This document shows, piece by piece, positions 54,884 to 64,000 of a stretch of 64,000 bases of DNA. The position numbers were made by a program, and so were the translations under genes. The DNA is from Novosphingobium taihuense (GTDB lineage: Bacteria; Pseudomonadota; Alphaproteobacteria; Sphingomonadales; Sphingomonadaceae), in contig NZ_VLKJ01000001.1 in the NCBI RefSeq assembly GCF_007830315.1, positions 310,001-374,000 of the forward strand, given 5' to 3'. Within the stretch, counting starts at the first letter, position 1, and each line of letters starts with the position of its first letter. The notes under the pieces were generated by a model. The model saw only the letters and a program-made list of their open reading frames with translations. It did no database searches and was not told the DNA's origin.

Positions 54884-57003
54884 CGCGCACCTCCTGCCAG
54901 CCGCAGCGAGTTGGCGACGACGATCAGCGAGCTGGTCGACATGGCAACGGCCGCGATGAGCGGCGTGACGTGGCCGAGGATTGCCAGCGGCACGGCAAGG
55001 GCGTTGTAGCCGATAGCCAATGCGAAGTTCTGGCGGACGACCTTCATCGTGGCGCGCGAGACGCGGATCGCGCGGGGGATGGCGAGAGCCGAGTCTCCGG
55101 TGAAGACCATGTCCGATGCCTGCCGTCCGACATCGCTGGCCGAGCCGGGTGCGATCGAGGCGTTGGCGGCGGCGAGCGCAGGGCCGTCGTTCAGGCCATC
55201 GCCCGCCATCATCACCTTCCACCCGACGCGTTGCAGGCGCTGGAGCGCTTCCTGTTTGTCAAAGGGAGAGGCAGCGGCTTGCGCAGTCAGGCCGGTGGCG
55301 CGGGCGACGGTCGCCACGGCTTGCAGGGAATCGCCCGAAAGGATCGAAGGTTCGACGCCCAGATCCTTGAGTTCGGCCAGTGCGGCTTGGGTATCGGGGC
55401 GAAGGCGATCCGCGAAAGGAATGACGCGCACGGCATCGCCCTGGATACGCAGCGCGGTGGCCATGCCGGCGGACGATGCGGGGCGCCCGAGCGCAACCGA
55501 CAGGCCGTTCCAGCGCGCGGTGACCCCCTGCCCAGCCTCCTCCTGCACGTCCTCAAGCGTTGCGGCTCGCACGTCGCGCGCGCCCAGCGCCTGCACGAGG
55601 CCGAGCGACAGCGGGTGTCGGCTATGGCTGGCGAGCGCGAGCGCCACGGCGGCCTGCACGTCGGTCAGGGCACCAAGGGCAACCTCGTCGGGCACAGGGC
55701 GGCCGAGGGTGAGCGTGCCGGTCTTGTCGAGGAGGATGCGGTTGACTTCGGCCATGCGTTCGAGCGCGGAACCATCCTTGACCAGCACGCCCTTCTTGAG
55801 GAGCGCGCCTGCTGCGACGACTTGCGCCACCGGAACGGCAAGGCCGAGCGCGCAGGGGCAGGTGATGATCAAGACGGCGATGGCGATGACCAGCGACTGG
55901 TAGACCCCGGCGCCTGCGATCATCCATCCGGCGAAAGTCAGCGCTGCGAGCGTGTGGACGGCAGGCGCATAGAGCCGCGAGGCGCGGTCGGCGATGCGCA
56001 CGTACTTGGAGCGCGACTGGCCAGCCGCTTCCATCAGGCGGGCGATCTCGGACAGGGCGGTGTCCTGCCCGCTCGCGGTGACGCGCACGTCCACGGGCGC
56101 ATCGACATTGAGCGTGCCTGCGTGGACCAACGTCCCCGGCATGGCTTCGACGGGCGCGCTTTCACCGGTCAGAAGCGACTGGTCGAAGCGGCTGGTGCCG
56201 CGCAGGACTTCGCCGTCTGCGGCGAGACGCTCGCCCGCCGCGACGCGCATCAGCATGCCGGGGCGCAGGGATTTCGTATCGAGCCAGCGGGTTGCGCCAT
56301 CGGCCTCGACGACCATTGTGCCGGTCGCCACCTGCCGCAGCAGGGCATCGACGCCCGAGCGTGCGCGGTCACGCATCATCGCGTCGAGCACGCGGCCTGC
56401 GAGCAGGAACATGAGCAGCATCAGCACGCCGTCGAACCATGCTTCCGTGCCGCCGGTCAGCGTTTCGTAAAACGAGAGGCCGGTAGCAATGGTCACGCCG
56501 ATCGAGATGGGCACGTCCATGTTGGTCTTGCCGTGGCGCAGGACTTTCCAGGCCGAAGCGAAGAACGGCCTTCCGGCATACACGATGGCGGGAACGCCGA
56601 TCATCGCCGAGACCCAGTGGAACAGCGAGCGCGTGGTGCCGTCCGCCCCGGACCAGACGCTGACCGACATGAGCATGACGTTCATGCAGGCAAAGGCGGC
56701 GACCCCGAGCGGGGCCAGGAGCGGTTTGACGGCAGAGACAGGCTCGGCCTCGATCTCGCGCGGCTGGGCGTCGAAGCCGGTGGCGGCGAGCGTGGCGACG
56801 AGCGCGGGCATTTCGACCGATGGCGCGTGGACGATCTCGACAGTGCGCGCTGTCAGGTTCGTGCGGGCGCTGGTCACGCCGTCGAGCGCGGCCAATGCCC
56901 GCTCGACTTTGCCCATGCATCCGGCGCAGTGCATTCCGGGCACCGCAAGAACGGTGTGGATCGCGTCATCGGGGACGGCGCGCAGGCGAGCGGGCGCGTT
57001 CAC
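54880..57003 (-). CDS. ccoI: Copper-translocating P-type ATPase CcoI/FixI
   Basis: The 707-residue pump supplies Cu for the CcoN binuclear centre. An N-terminal heavy-metal domain has the CxxC pair at C26/C29 (HCAGCM). The membrane CPC motif (TCPCALGLA) lies near 379 and the phosphorylation site DKTGT near 428, with GDGLNDGPALAAAN in the hinge. It starts inside the end of ccoH and overlaps ccoS. Confidence 0.95.
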   Translation of the reverse strand: MNAPARLRAVPDDAIHTVLAVPGMHCAGCMGKVERALAALDGVTSARTNLTARTVEIVHAPSVEMPALVATLAATGFDAQPREIEAEPVSAVKPLLAPLGVAAFACMNVMLMSVSVWSGADGTTRSLFHWVSAMIGVPAIVYAGRPFFASAWKVLRHGKTNMDVPISIGVTIATGLSFYETLTGGTEAWFDGVLMLLMFLLAGRVLDAMMRDRARSGVDALLRQVATGTMVVEADGATRWLDTKSLRPGMLMRVAAGERLAADGEVLRGTSRFDQSLLTGESAPVEAMPGTLVHAGTLNVDAPVDVRVTASGQDTALSEIARLMEAAGQSRSKYVRIADRASRLYAPAVHTLAALTFAGWMIAGAGVYQSLVIAIAVLIITCPCALGLAVPVAQVVAAGALLKKGVLVKDGSALERMAEVNRILLDKTGTLTLGRPVPDEVALGALTDVQAAVALALASHSRHPLSLGLVQALGARDVRAATLEDVQEEAGQGVTARWNGLSVALGRPASSAGMATALRIQGDAVRVIPFADRLRPDTQAALAELKDLGVEPSILSGDSLQAVATVARATGLTAQAAASPFDKQEALQRLQRVGWKVMMAGDGLNDGPALAAANASIAPGSASDVGRQASDMVFTGDSALAIPRAIRVSRATMKVVRQNFALAIGYNALAVPLAILGHVTPLIAAVAMSTSSLIVVANSLRLAGGAR

Positions 57004-57470
57004 AGGACGTCGCCCACGGTGCGCCAGACCTTGCCTTCGGCTTCGACCGTCACGCGCAGGCGCCAGCGACCGGCTTCGAGCGGAGCAGCATAAGTGCCGG
57101 GTGCTACTTCGTGCAGGACGAGGTCGGTCTGCGGGCGCTGGCCGAGGGGGTGCTCGGCAATTGCCGTCACCTTGGCGGCAGCGATGGCCTTGCCGGCGCT
57201 GTCATGCAGGACGATGGCTGCCCTGCCTTGCGTATCGCGGCTGACGGCACCCTTCCAGCCGAGCGCCTGTTCGGCGCTGGCTTCCTTGAGCCAGCCATTG
57301 AAGTGCTGGCTGGCGACGTAGGAATTCTCGACCACGACGCCGCCGAAAGTCGATGTGGCAAGGCGCGCCATCAGGACGTTGACGCCGACGACCACGCCGA
57401 AGAAGCTGACGAGGATCAGGGTGATGTGCTTGCCCGTGAACGGGCGGACTGTGCGACGCATCTGGGTCAT
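57000..57470 (-). CDS. ccoH: cbb3 oxidase assembly protein CcoH/FixH
   Basis: The 156-residue protein has one N-terminal membrane helix (GKHITLILVSFFGVVVGVNVLMA) and a periplasmic beta domain (GWKGAVSRDTQGRAAIVL; YAAPLEAGRWRLRVTVEAEGKVWR), as in FixH. It overlaps both neighbours by four bases. FixH assists maturation together with CcoG, CcoI and CcoS. Confidence 0.92.
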   Translation of the reverse strand: MTQMRRTVRPFTGKHITLILVSFFGVVVGVNVLMARLATSTFGGVVVENSYVASQHFNGWLKEASAEQALGWKGAVSRDTQGRAAIVLHDSAGKAIAAAKVTAIAEHPLGQRPQTDLVLHEVAPGTYAAPLEAGRWRLRVTVEAEGKVWRTVGDVL

Positions 57471-58981
57471 TCGTCGTGTCCTTCCGGGGTGGTGAAGGTG
57501 GTTTCGCTGCGGTCCATCCCGCCTTCATCATCGGGCGCGGTCAGGACGAAGGCGAATTCGCCGTGGCCCCTTTCGCGATGATGTTCGCCATGTTCGCGGT
57601 GGTGTTCGCCTTCCTCGCCACGCTGGTCGACAACGTAGATGCGCAGGCGCTGGGTGGTGTCGGCGGGGACACGCAAGGTGAGGTCACGCCGGGCAGAGGT
57701 GGCGTCCATCTCGTCGGTGAACATCGCCGCGCCGGCGAGGCCTTCGAGCGCGACGCGAAAAGTGCGCGGGCGCTCTTCCATGTTGCGCAGCTTGATCGTG
57801 TAGGCATTGCGGACGGTGCCGTCGGACAGCATCACGAATTCGGGGTTGCGGTCCTTGGCGACCGAAATGTCGAGCCGGGCGCGCTGGCCCAGGGCAAACA
57901 GCATGGCCGCGCCGATGGCTGACCAGACACCGAGATAGATCAGCGTACGCGGCCGGAACATGGTCTTGAGAACCGGGGTCGGCTCCTCGCCCTTCTTCTC
58001 CTTCTCGGCATCGACCAGCGTGCAGTAGTCGATCAGTCCGCGCGGACGGCCGACGTCGGCCATGGCCTTGTCGCAGGCGTCGATGCACAGCGCGCAGGTG
58101 ATGCAGCCAATCTGCGGACCTTCGCGGATGTCGATGCCGGTGGGGCAGACGGCAACGCATTGCATGCAGTCGATGCAGTCACCTAGCGGGGTCGCAGCCT
58201 TGACCGCGCTCTTCACCGAACCGCGCGGCTCGCCGCGCCAGTCCTTGTAAGTGACGATCAGGCTCTTCTCGTCGAGCATCGCCGTCTGGATGCGCGGCCA
58301 GGGGCACATGTAGATGCAGACCTGCTCGCGCATGAACCCGCCGAAGATGAACGTGGTCATCGTCAGGACGAAGGTGGTGGCATAGGCGACAGGAGCAGCC
58401 GTGCCGGTCCAGAATTCGTACTGCAGCGTCGGTGCGTCGGCGAAGTAGAAGATCCAGGCACCGCCGGTGGCGAAACTGATGGCAAGGTAGATGCCCCACT
58501 TCAACGCGCGTTTGCCGATCTTGGCGGCAGTCCACGGCGCCTTCTGCAGGCGCAGCTGGGCATTGCGATCCCCATCGATCAGGCGATCGACGTGCTGGAA
58601 CAGGTCGGTCCATACCGTCTGCGGGCAGGCATAGCCGCACCAGGCACGTCCTACGGCCGACGTCACGAGGAACAGACCGATCCCCGCCATGATCAGCAGG
58701 CCCGCGACGAAATAGAATTCGTGCGGCCAGATTTCGATGTCGAACATGAAGAACCGGCGGTGCGCCAGATCGATCAGCACCGCCTGGTCCGGGGCATAGG
58801 GTCCACGATCCCAACGGATCCACGGGGTGCCCCAGTAGATCGCCAGGCACACGGCCATGACCAGCCACTTGAAGCGACGGAATGGCCCATCGATAGCCTT
58901 CGGGAAGACGGACTTGCGCTTCTCGTAAAGGCCGATTTCGTTCGAGTGGTCCGCGCTGAGTTTGGGATCGTGCGCAGTCAT
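57467..58981 (-). CDS. ccoG: Membrane ferredoxin-like protein CcoG/FixG/RdxA
   Basis: The 504-residue protein has an N-terminal membrane part with several helices and an RVWCGYACPQTVW-like block (GRAWCGYACPQTVWTDLF), then two 4Fe-4S motifs (CIDCMQCVAVCPTG and CITCALCIDAC), and a C-terminal periplasmic immunoglobulin-like domain. It is thought to reduce Cu(II) for cbb3 assembly. It is 15 bases downstream of ccoP. Confidence 0.95.
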   Translation of the reverse strand: MTAHDPKLSADHSNEIGLYEKRKSVFPKAIDGPFRRFKWLVMAVCLAIYWGTPWIRWDRGPYAPDQAVLIDLAHRRFFMFDIEIWPHEFYFVAGLLIMAGIGLFLVTSAVGRAWCGYACPQTVWTDLFQHVDRLIDGDRNAQLRLQKAPWTAAKIGKRALKWGIYLAISFATGGAWIFYFADAPTLQYEFWTGTAAPVAYATTFVLTMTTFIFGGFMREQVCIYMCPWPRIQTAMLDEKSLIVTYKDWRGEPRGSVKSAVKAATPLGDCIDCMQCVAVCPTGIDIREGPQIGCITCALCIDACDKAMADVGRPRGLIDYCTLVDAEKEKKGEEPTPVLKTMFRPRTLIYLGVWSAIGAAMLFALGQRARLDISVAKDRNPEFVMLSDGTVRNAYTIKLRNMEERPRTFRVALEGLAGAAMFTDEMDATSARRDLTLRVPADTTQRLRIYVVDQRGEEGEHHREHGEHHRERGHGEFAFVLTAPDDEGGMDRSETTFTTPEGHDE

Positions 58982-58996
58982 GACCGTGTTGTCCTG

Positions 58997-59911
58997 TCAG
59001 TTCGCAGCAGTTGCGGGGTCGGGAGCGGCGGAAGCGGGTGCTTCCTCACCACCACCGAGAGAGTGGACGTATGTCGCCAGCATCTTGACCGTGACCGGAT
59101 CGAGGCGGCTGCCCCATGCGGGCATCACGCCGTAGCGGGCATTGGTCACCGTCTGGGTCAGGGCCTTGCGGTCACCACCGTAAAGCCAGATCGCGTCATT
59201 GAGCTTCGGTGCGCCGAATGCGCGACCGCCTTCACCGGCAGCGCCGTGGCAGGCGACGCAGTTGGCCGCGAAGATCTCTGCCCCCCGCTGCGAGGAGCCG
59301 CTGGGCTTTTCCTGCCCGCTGATCACGCGGACATGGCTGACCACGTCCTGCACCTGCGCAGGAGTCAGGATGCCATCGCGCCCGAAGGCTGGCATCTGGC
59401 TCATGCGCGTGGCGTCGTCGCCGGGCTGGCGGACGCCATGAAGCAGCGTCTGGTGGATCGTGGCGACATCGCCGCCCCACAGCCAGTCGTCATCGTTGAG
59501 GTTGGGATAGCCTGCGCTCCCCGCTGCGCCATTGCCGTGGCACTGAATGCAGTTGACCTTGAATGCGGCGCGGCCACCGTCAATCGCGGCGCGACGCAGG
59601 CGTGGATCGGCGGCGATCTGTTCGACGGTGCGCTTGTCCAGCTCCGCCAGCAGCCCGGCCCGGCGCGAGGCTTCGGCCTTCATCTCGTGGTCAAGATCGC
59701 CACGGCTGGTCCAGCCGAACGTGCCTGCGGTTGCCCGGTCAAGCAGCGGCCATGCCGGATAGACCACGCAGTAGGCAATCGCAAAGACGATCGTGGCGTA
59801 AAACGTCCACAGCCACCAGCGCGGCAGGGGATTGTTGAGTTCCTCGATGCCGTCCCACTCGTGGCCGACGGTTTCGACGCCGGTTGCGTCGTCAATTTTT
59901 GGCTTAGACAT
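58997..59911 (-). CDS. ccoP: cbb3 oxidase subunit III, diheme cytochrome c CcoP
   Basis: The 304-residue subunit has one membrane helix (WLWTFYATIVFAIAYCVVYPAW, near 33-55) and two CXXCH heme sites, C121-H125 (CIQCH) and C218-H222 (CVACH). The axial-ligand methionines lie in MPAFG and MPAWG. The N-terminal DDATGVETVGHEWDGIEELNNPLPRWW is typical. It starts inside ccoQ. Confidence 0.96.
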   Translation of the reverse strand: MSKPKIDDATGVETVGHEWDGIEELNNPLPRWWLWTFYATIVFAIAYCVVYPAWPLLDRATAGTFGWTSRGDLDHEMKAEASRRAGLLAELDKRTVEQIAADPRLRRAAIDGGRAAFKVNCIQCHGNGAAGSAGYPNLNDDDWLWGGDVATIHQTLLHGVRQPGDDATRMSQMPAFGRDGILTPAQVQDVVSHVRVISGQEKPSGSSQRGAEIFAANCVACHGAAGEGGRAFGAPKLNDAIWLYGGDRKALTQTVTNARYGVMPAWGSRLDPVTVKMLATYVHSLGGGEEAPASAAPDPATAAN

Positions 59912-60074
59912 CGTCTTCGTCCTTGAAGATCGAGTTGGCGACTTCGCGGTTCAGCGGCGTGGTGCCGGGACGGAACGGCCAGAGACAAAGCCCCAGAAAG
60001 ATGCCCGTCATCACCACGAGCCCCCAACTGTCGGCCAGGTGCCGCAGCAGGTCGTAAGTGGAGTGGGTGTTCAT
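59904..60074 (-). CDS. ccoQ: cbb3 oxidase subunit CcoQ
   Basis: A 56-residue frame starts at 60074, overlaps the ccoO stop by four bases and overlaps the ccoP start by eight. It has a short polar N-terminus ([18 protein letters not shown]), one membrane helix ([16 protein letters not shown]) and a charged tail ([14 protein letters not shown]), the usual CcoQ layout. CcoQ stabilises the complex. Confidence 0.9.
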   Translation of the reverse strand: MNTHSTYDLLRHLADSWGLVVMTGIFLGLCLWPFRPGTTPLNREVANSIFKDEDDV

Positions 60075-60820
60075 CGGCCCTTCTCCTTCGCAAGGTCCTC
60101 TTGGGCGGCGGGCGCATTCACATCGACCAAGGTGCCGAGCATCTGGAGATAGGCGACGAGCGCATCCATCTCGGTCAGGCGCTTGGGATCACCGTCAAAG
60201 TCACGCGCCTGCGCCTTGGGGTAGCGCTTGAGCAGGTCGGTAGCGTCCGCATCCGGATCGGCCTGGGTCTTGAGGTCCTCGTTGGCCTTCTCGATGTCAG
60301 TCTTCGAGTAGGGCACGCCGACCTGGTAGAGCGTGCGCAGCTCGGCCGTCATGTCGCCCAGATCAAGGTCATGCTCGGCAAGGTGCGCGTATGTCGGCAT
60401 GATCGATTCCGGCACCACGGCGCGCGGATCCTTCAGATGCTGGACGTGCCATTCGTCGGAGTAGCGGTTGCCGACGCGGGCAAGATCCGGCCCGGTGCGC
60501 TTCGATCCCCACTGGAACGGGTGGTCGTACATCGATTCCGCGGCGAGGCTGTAGTGGCCATAGCGTTCGACTTCGTCGCGGAACGGACGGATCATCTGGC
60601 TGTGGCAAACGTAGCAGCCCTCGCGGACGTAGATGTCGCGTCCGGCCTGCTCGAGCGGGGTGTAGGGGCGCATGCCGTCCACCTTCTCGATCGTATTGTC
60701 GATCCAGAACAACGGGGCGATCTCGACGATGCCGCCCACGGTCACCGCTGCGAAGGCGCAGATGCCCAGCAGGGTGACGTTGCGCTCCAGTTTCTTGTGC
60801 TTTTCCACGATGGTGGTCAT
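60071..60820 (-). CDS. ccoO: cbb3 oxidase subunit II, monoheme cytochrome c CcoO
   Basis: The 249-residue subunit has a membrane anchor near the N-terminus ([21 protein letters not shown]) and a heme site C69-H73 (CYVCH) followed by [18 protein letters not shown]. The C-terminal [10 protein letters not shown] is the usual end of the cytochrome domain. It lies 24 bases downstream of ccoN. Confidence 0.96.
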   Translation of the reverse strand: MTTIVEKHKKLERNVTLLGICAFAAVTVGGIVEIAPLFWIDNTIEKVDGMRPYTPLEQAGRDIYVREGCYVCHSQMIRPFRDEVERYGHYSLAAESMYDHPFQWGSKRTGPDLARVGNRYSDEWHVQHLKDPRAVVPESIMPTYAHLAEHDLDLGDMTAELRTLYQVGVPYSKTDIEKANEDLKTQADPDADATDLLKRYPKAQARDFDGDPKRLTEMDALVAYLQMLGTLVDVNAPAAQEDLAKEKGR

Positions 60821-60844
60821 GGGATTTTCTCCGGATGCGTCGGA

Positions 60845-62491
60845 TCAGGCTGCTTGCGGCGCAGCGACGATGGGACGGTCCTTTTCGGGATCGAAGGCGG
60901 CATCGCTCATCGCAGGCTCTGCGCGGAGGTGGCCGAGGATCGTGCGCCAGACGTTGACGGTCATGACCACGGCCCCTGCGAGGTAAAGCAGGCCACCGAA
61001 GGCGCGCAGGAAGAACATCGGCTTCAGCGCAAGGACGGTTTCGGCAAAGCTGTTCACCAGGTAACCGTCAGCGCCATATTCGCGCCACATCAGGCCTTGG
61101 GTGATGCCTGCCACCCACATCGAGGCGGCGTAGAACACGATGCCCACGGTCGCGAGCCAGAAGTGCCAGTTCACCATGCGCAGGGAGTACAGACGCTCGC
61201 GGTTCCACAGGCGCGGCACGAGGTAGTACACGCAGGAGAAGGTGATCATGCCGTTCCAGCCCAGAGCGCCCGAGTGGACGTGGCCGATGGTCCAGTCGGT
61301 ATAGTGCGAAAGGCTGTTGACCGACTTGATCGACATCATCGGGCCTTCGAAGGTGCTCATGCCATAGAAGGCGAGCGCCATGACCATCATGCGGATGATC
61401 GGGTCGGTGCGGACCTTGTCCCAGGCACCGTTGAGCGTCATCAGACCATTGATCATGCCCCCCCAGCTCGGCATCCACAGCATGACCGAGAAGACCATGC
61501 CCAGCGTCTGCGCCCAGTCGGGCAGTGCGGTGTAGTGGAGGTGGTGCGGACCCGCCCAGATATACAGGAAGATCAGCGCCCAGAAGTGGATGATCGACAG
61601 GCGGTAGGAGAATACCGGGCGTTCGGCCTGCTTCGGAACGAAGTAGTACATCATCGCCAGGAATCCGGCGGTGAGGAAGAAGCCGACCGCGTTGTGGCCG
61701 TACCACCACTGCACCAGCGCGCCCTGCACGCCCGCGAAGATCGGGTAGCTGCGGCTGCCGACGAAGCTGACCGGCCAGTTCAGGTTGTTGACGATGTGGA
61801 GCATCGCCACGGTGACGATGAACGACAGGTAGAACCAGTTGGCGACATAGATGTGCGGTTCGGTGCGCCTGACGATAGTGCCGACAAAGACCGCAAGGTA
61901 GGCGACCCAGACGACGGTCAGCCAGAGGTCGACGTACCATTCGGGCTCGGCGTATTCCTTGCCCTGGGTGATGCCGAGCAGATAGCCGGTGGCGGCCAGC
62001 ACGATGAACAGTTGGTATCCCCAGAACACGAAACGGGCGAGGCCGGGGAAGGCCAGCCTCGCCCGGCAAGTACGCTGCACGACGTAGAACGACGTGGCGA
62101 TCAGCGCGTTGCCTCCGAAAGCGAAGATGACCGCGGATGTGTGTAGTGGGCGCAGGCGACCGAACGCAGTCCATTCGAGACCGAGGTTCAGCACCGGAAG
62201 CGCCAGTTGCAGGGCGATGACGAGGCCTGCGACAAACCCGGCCATGCCCCAGAACACGGTCGCGATCACGCCCCAGCGGATCACGTCGTCGTCATAGCGG
62301 CCCTGATCGGGCGCCATTATGGCCTTGGAGAGATCCACCCCGCGCAGCGTGACGACCAGCCCGATGATGCAGGCGAGCGCGACGATGCCCATGTGGATCG
62401 CGAAACCCGCGTCGACCGCTGCAGCGCAGGCGGCGACGGCGATTAGAAGCGCAACAAGCCAGAGGCCAGTGCGCGAGAGCGCCAATTCCAT
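60845..62491 (-). CDS. ccoN: cbb3 oxidase catalytic subunit I CcoN
   Basis: The 548-residue subunit carries the heme b/b3-CuB centre of the high-affinity terminal oxidase. Many membrane helices and the conserved histidines are visible, e.g. [65 protein letters not shown] and [14 protein letters not shown]. The ATG at 62491 gives the normal N-terminus; the longer open frame upstream contains the FNR-type site and is leader. Confidence 0.96.
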   Translation of the reverse strand: MELALSRTGLWLVALLIAVAACAAAVDAGFAIHMGIVALACIIGLVVTLRGVDLSKAIMAPDQGRYDDDVIRWGVIATVFWGMAGFVAGLVIALQLALPVLNLGLEWTAFGRLRPLHTSAVIFAFGGNALIATSFYVVQRTCRARLAFPGLARFVFWGYQLFIVLAATGYLLGITQGKEYAEPEWYVDLWLTVVWVAYLAVFVGTIVRRTEPHIYVANWFYLSFIVTVAMLHIVNNLNWPVSFVGSRSYPIFAGVQGALVQWWYGHNAVGFFLTAGFLAMMYYFVPKQAERPVFSYRLSIIHFWALIFLYIWAGPHHLHYTALPDWAQTLGMVFSVMLWMPSWGGMINGLMTLNGAWDKVRTDPIIRMMVMALAFYGMSTFEGPMMSIKSVNSLSHYTDWTIGHVHSGALGWNGMITFSCVYYLVPRLWNRERLYSLRMVNWHFWLATVGIVFYAASMWVAGITQGLMWREYGADGYLVNSFAETVLALKPMFFLRAFGGLLYLAGAVVMTVNVWRTILGHLRAEPAMSDAAFDPEKDRPIVAAPQAA

Positions 62492-62552
62492 GGAGCCTTC
62501 CCTTCCATGAGTGATGTGGATGCCGCGCTGCACCCATGGCGGGGAAGGAACA

Positions 62553-62566
62553 TTGATCCGGGTCAA
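62553..62566. promoter_or_regulatory. FNR/FixK-type binding site between ccoN and ompW
   Basis: TTGATCCGGGTCAA is a near-perfect match to TTGAT-n4-ATCAA (nine of ten fixed positions). It lies 62 bases before the ccoN start on the minus strand and 161 bases before ompW on the plus strand. Both genes are known FNR-family targets in other bacteria. Confidence 0.75.
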
Positions 62567-62726
62567 ATCGCGCCAAATCAGTCTCATACTTTAGTCCAAG
62601 GGCGCGATTTCGCATTTTTGCGCTCGGTCAATGTGTCGCGATTCGGTGCAGTGCATCAGGCTGTTCGAGCCGCAGAGGATCTGGGGCCAGCGAGGGGCTG
62701 GCCATCTGCGGTGCAGGACTAGAGCA

Positions 62727-63413
62727 ATGAAGAAGCTGATTACCGCCGCCCTGCCCCTGGCATTCGCAGCCGCCGCGCTTGCACCGGCACCGGCGCTTGC
62801 CGGCTCGGCCGAAGGCAAGTTGCAGGTCAAGGTGCTCGGCACCGCCGTGCTGGCGGACGGCAAGATCGTCGAAGTGAAGAACGACCCGCTGGGTCTGACC
62901 ACCGGCGCGCAAACCGATGCGAACAACAATGTTGTTCCCACCCTCGCCGTCGAGTACTTCCTCACCCCGAACATCTCGGCCGAGACAATCTGCTGCTTCA
63001 CGCAGCATCACGTCAGCGGCCGCGGCGCGCTCGCGCCCGCGACGAACATCGTCGATCACGTTCTCATCCTGCCGGCGACGCTGACCCTCAAGTACCACAT
63101 GCCGCTTGGCGGCGGGATCAAGCCCTATGTCGGTGCAGGCCCATCGGTCTTCTTCTACATCGACGAAAAGCCCGGTAGCAGCATCGTGCCGCTCGGCGTG
63201 ACCAAGGTGAAGATGTCAAATGGCGTGGGCTTTGCCCTGCAGGCTGGTGTCGACATTCCGATCAACGACAAGGGCATGGGCATCAGCCTCGACGCCAAGA
63301 AGTACTTCTCGGATACCACGGCCCGGTTCTACGCCGGCAACACCGAAGTGCTCGCGACCAAGCACACCATGGATCCCTGGGTTCTCAGTGCAGGTCTCGC
63401 TTACCGCTTCTGA
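62727..63413 (+). CDS. ompW: OmpW family outer membrane protein
   Basis: The 228-residue protein has a signal peptide (MKKLITAALPLAFAAAALAPAPALA) and an eight-stranded barrel pattern ending in Phe (GLAYRF). OmpW signatures are VPTLAVEYFLTPNISAE, LPATLTLKYHMP and KPYVGAGPSVFFY. OmpW forms a small channel for hydrophobic molecules. It is divergent from the cbb3 operon, with the FNR-type site between them. Confidence 0.93.
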   Translation: MKKLITAALPLAFAAAALAPAPALAGSAEGKLQVKVLGTAVLADGKIVEVKNDPLGLTTGAQTDANNNVVPTLAVEYFLTPNISAETICCFTQHHVSGRGALAPATNIVDHVLILPATLTLKYHMPLGGGIKPYVGAGPSVFFYIDEKPGSSIVPLGVTKVKMSNGVGFALQAGVDIPINDKGMGISLDAKKYFSDTTARFYAGNTEVLATKHTMDPWVLSAGLAYRF

Positions 63414-63463
63414 CGAAATCCCCTTCCCGTCCGGCACCCCCCACGCGTGCCGGACACGGGGAC

Positions 63464-63524
63464 GGCGGGCAGGAAATCACGAGGTTCTGGGATCGCCTCG
63501 CTGGTTTCCTGCCCGCCACTTTTT
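63464..63524 (+). terminator. Intrinsic terminator after ompW
   Basis: GGCGGGCAGGAAA (63464-63476) pairs with TTTCCTGCCCGCC (63505-63517), with an inner CGAGG/CCTCG stem, followed by ACTTTTTG. The rest of the 311-base gap (63414-63724) holds a second short dyad (TCCGGCAC/GTGCCGGA near 63430-63453) and presumably the promoter of the next gene; nothing else was seen in it. Confidence 0.88.
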
Positions 63525-63724
63525 GTTTGTGAAGCTTACAAAGGTGAGGATTTCCGTGGCTTTGCCAGCTGTTGCACGGCAGCCACAGCCTCACGCAAAC
63601 AAGCAACACGCCCTCAGAGCGCAATTGCGTCATGCACTCGCTTCGGCGCATGGGAACTCCAGCACTTGGCTCAGAACAAGTTGCCACGGCAACCAAAGTT
63701 GCACCATTTCGGGAGGATACAACA

Positions 63725-64000
63725 ATGGCTAACCCAGCCCGCATTCGCAGGATTCTGCTTTCGTCCGTCGCCTCGCTGGTGATCGCGACCCCCGCCCTCG
63801 CCCAGTCTGCCGACGAAACACAGGCCGATGACGCCAGCACAGGCAACGAGATCGTCGTAACCGCAACCAAGCGCGCGCAGACAATCCAGGAAGTGCCGTT
63901 TTCGGTCAACGCCCAGACCGCCGCCGACATCGAGAAGACCGGTGCCACCTCGATCGAGGACATCTCGCGCTCGGTCGCAGGCCTCACCGTCCAGAACCTC
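63725..64000 (+). CDS. TonB-dependent receptor, N-terminal part, cut by the window edge
   Basis: An ATG at 63725 with GGGAGGAT about seven bases upstream opens 92 codons that run off the window. A signal peptide (RIRRILLSSVASLVIATPALA) is followed by an acidic stretch, then EIVVTATKRAQTIQEVPFSVNA and IEKTGATSIEDISRSVAGLTV, the standard beginning of the receptor plug domain. The ligand cannot be judged from this part. Confidence 0.92.
   Translation, partial: MANPARIRRILLSSVASLVIATPALAQSADETQADDASTGNEIVVTATKRAQTIQEVPFSVNAQTAADIEKTGATSIEDISRSVAGLTVQNL

Noticed and set aside
54970..57093. A 707-codon open frame on the plus strand antisense to ccoI
   Set aside because: It is the mirror frame of a GC-rich gene: composition is Arg/Gly/His/Asp-rich with no domain, while the minus strand gives an unmistakable copper ATPase.
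60101..62146. A 681-codon open frame on the plus strand antisense to ccoO and ccoN
   Set aside because: It spans two real genes on the other strand and reads as low-complexity His/Asp/Glu-rich sequence without a ribosome site or family.

Overview
The window is a high-GC chromosomal segment of an alphaproteobacterium, most likely a Novosphingobium or close sphingomonad. The evidence is the gene content: a LigE-type beta-etherase beside a DesA/LigM-type O-demethylase, an 85-residue epsilon subunit in an atpHAGDC operon, aerobic CobT, an FeS-type photolyase, an alphaproteobacterial ccoNOQPGHIS cluster, several long TonB-dependent receptors, and sphingomonad-style palindromic repeats. The organism assignment is inference from protein resemblance, not a database match. 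No rRNA, tRNA, transposase, prophage or CRISPR array was seen.

Layout. 1-12.8 kb is housekeeping: a partial exported protein, two tandem nitroreductases, cobT, a fructose-6-phosphate aldolase/transaldolase, a DUF4197 lipoprotein, and a DNA-maintenance group (priA, FeS photolyase, Ada) with a CPBP protease and a membrane-anchored trypsin-like protease. 12.9-18 kb is the F1 ATP synthase operon, with an undescribed small membrane protein between atpA and atpG and a strong terminator after atpC. 18-26.2 kb is an aromatic (lignin) catabolism region: desA/ligM-like O-demethylase, ligE-like beta-etherase, a three-gene translationally coupled operon (zinc methyltransferase of the MetE core type, NTF2-like protein, IclR regulator), the divergent pobR/pobA pair, and an orphan response regulator. 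26.2-33 kb holds an ArsR/SRPBCC pair and a TonB receptor with a secreted-type beta-helix lipoprotein behind Pho-box-like repeats. 33-43 kb has queF, sseA, metC, an MscS channel and a siroheme/assimilatory sulfate operon (cobA, DUF2849, a zinc-ribbon protein, cysI, DUF934, cysH). 44.4-48.4 kb is a four-gene cluster of unknown function (split DUF4331 pair, TPR protein, HupE/UreJ-type transporter). 48.5-53 kb has a RCK potassium channel, a divergent PEP carboxylase and eda. 53-62.6 kb is the complete cbb3 oxidase structural and assembly operon ending in hemN, headed by an FNR-type box shared with divergent ompW. The window ends inside a TonB receptor gene.

How it fits together. The aromatic genes would cleave beta-aryl ethers with glutathione (LigE), strip methoxyl groups onto tetrahydrofolate (DesA/LigM) and hydroxylate 4-hydroxybenzoate to protocatechuate (PobA). 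The cys operon supplies reduced sulfur and siroheme. The cbb3 cluster, with HemN and OmpW, looks like a microaerobic regulon. The best candidates for undescribed biology are the DUF4331/TPR/HupE cluster with its perfect inverted-repeat leader, the small protein inside the atp operon, the Cys-rich CXXCH peptide in the cbb3 operon, the Pho-box lipoprotein/TonB pair, and the MetE-core methyltransferase operon beside desA-ligE.
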